Shown: positions 63,394 through 64,000 of the stretch, piece by piece | Layout of the letters: each line of letters begins with the position of its first letter | Numbering within the stretch: the first letter of the stretch is position 1 | DNA from: an uncultured Anderseniella sp. | GTDB lineage: Bacteria; Pseudomonadota; Alphaproteobacteria; Rhizobiales; Aestuariivirgaceae | DNA: 64,000 nucleotides | Direction of reading: 5' to 3' | NCBI GenBank assembly: GCA_947488295.1 | Contig: CANKYU010000002.1 | Coordinates: forward strand, 1,077,193-1,141,192 | Made by a program: the position numbers and the translations under genes | Notes under the pieces: generated by a model | Seen by the model: only the letters and a program-made list of their open reading frames with translations | The model's database searches: none | What the model was told of the DNA's origin: nothing

Positions 63394-64000
<607 letters not shown>

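Overview
The window is about 64 kb of a high-GC alphaproteobacterial chromosome, most likely Hyphomicrobiales (Rhizobiales). The main support is a compact housekeeping block in rhizobial order (leuC, rplS, trmD, rimM, rpsP, ffh, then dapF, mtaB, ftsY, with leuD, leuB and asd nearby), together with alphaproteobacterial families such as DUF2794 and the TIGR02302/DUF4175 protein. Both window edges cut genes: a B12-dependent ribonucleotide reductase on the left and ftsY on the right. No tRNA, rRNA, CRISPR array, transposase or prophage gene was seen.

Layout. 1-6.8 kb: nrdJ, an enoyl-CoA hydratase-like gene, and an SDR / luciferase-like / CmcJ-like oxidoreductase set divergent from a LysR regulator. 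6.9-10 kb: ftsE-ftsX-YdcF-plsC envelope operon. 10-20 kb: zinc-ribbon protein, hpt, TIGR02302 protein, lysA with a small lptM-like lipoprotein, a Tat-exported phosphoesterase, argH and a TlpA-like thioredoxin. 20.2-23.9 kb: a compact YcaO-TfuA peptide-modification locus with a 41-codon candidate precursor gene and a divergent MFS exporter. 24-32 kb: hydroxybutyryl-CoA dehydrogenase, etfBA, rhomboid, cobalamin adenosyltransferase, YbbA/YbbP ABC system. 32.4-40 kb: esterase, thpR, phosphatase, phhB, YccA-like protein, DUF2794, a structured intergenic region, htpG, phoD. 40-49 kb: asd, leuB, leuD and leuC separated by repeats, a lytic transglycosylase and small genes. 49-56 kb: a TetR/DUF1772 module with clear operators, an AGCS symporter, a universal stress protein, a cold-shock protein, DUF599 and a methyltransferase. 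56-64 kb: the rplS to ftsY translation and protein-targeting block.

How the genes connect. LeuC, LeuD and LeuB are three enzymes of leucine synthesis. Asd, DapF and LysA belong to the aspartate-to-lysine/diaminopimelate route, which also feeds peptidoglycan. ArgH ends arginine synthesis. EtfAB and the acyl-CoA enzymes belong to fatty-acid or amino-acid oxidation. The cobalamin adenosyltransferase would supply the cofactor that the class II ribonucleotide reductase needs. Ffh and FtsY are the two halves of the co-translational targeting system.

The best candidate for an undescribed system is the YcaO-TfuA locus at 20.25-23.94 kb. A short reading frame with an excellent ribosome-binding site lies just upstream of ycaO-tfuA, a perfect inverted repeat separates it from ycaO, and a divergent exporter completes a RiPP-like cassette. 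Other points of note are L19 with a C-terminal helix-hairpin-helix-like extension, three 15-bp TetR operator palindromes, three tandem hairpins before htpG, and a family of dispersed palindromic repeats whose flanks are constant while the central hairpin changes with base pairing kept.
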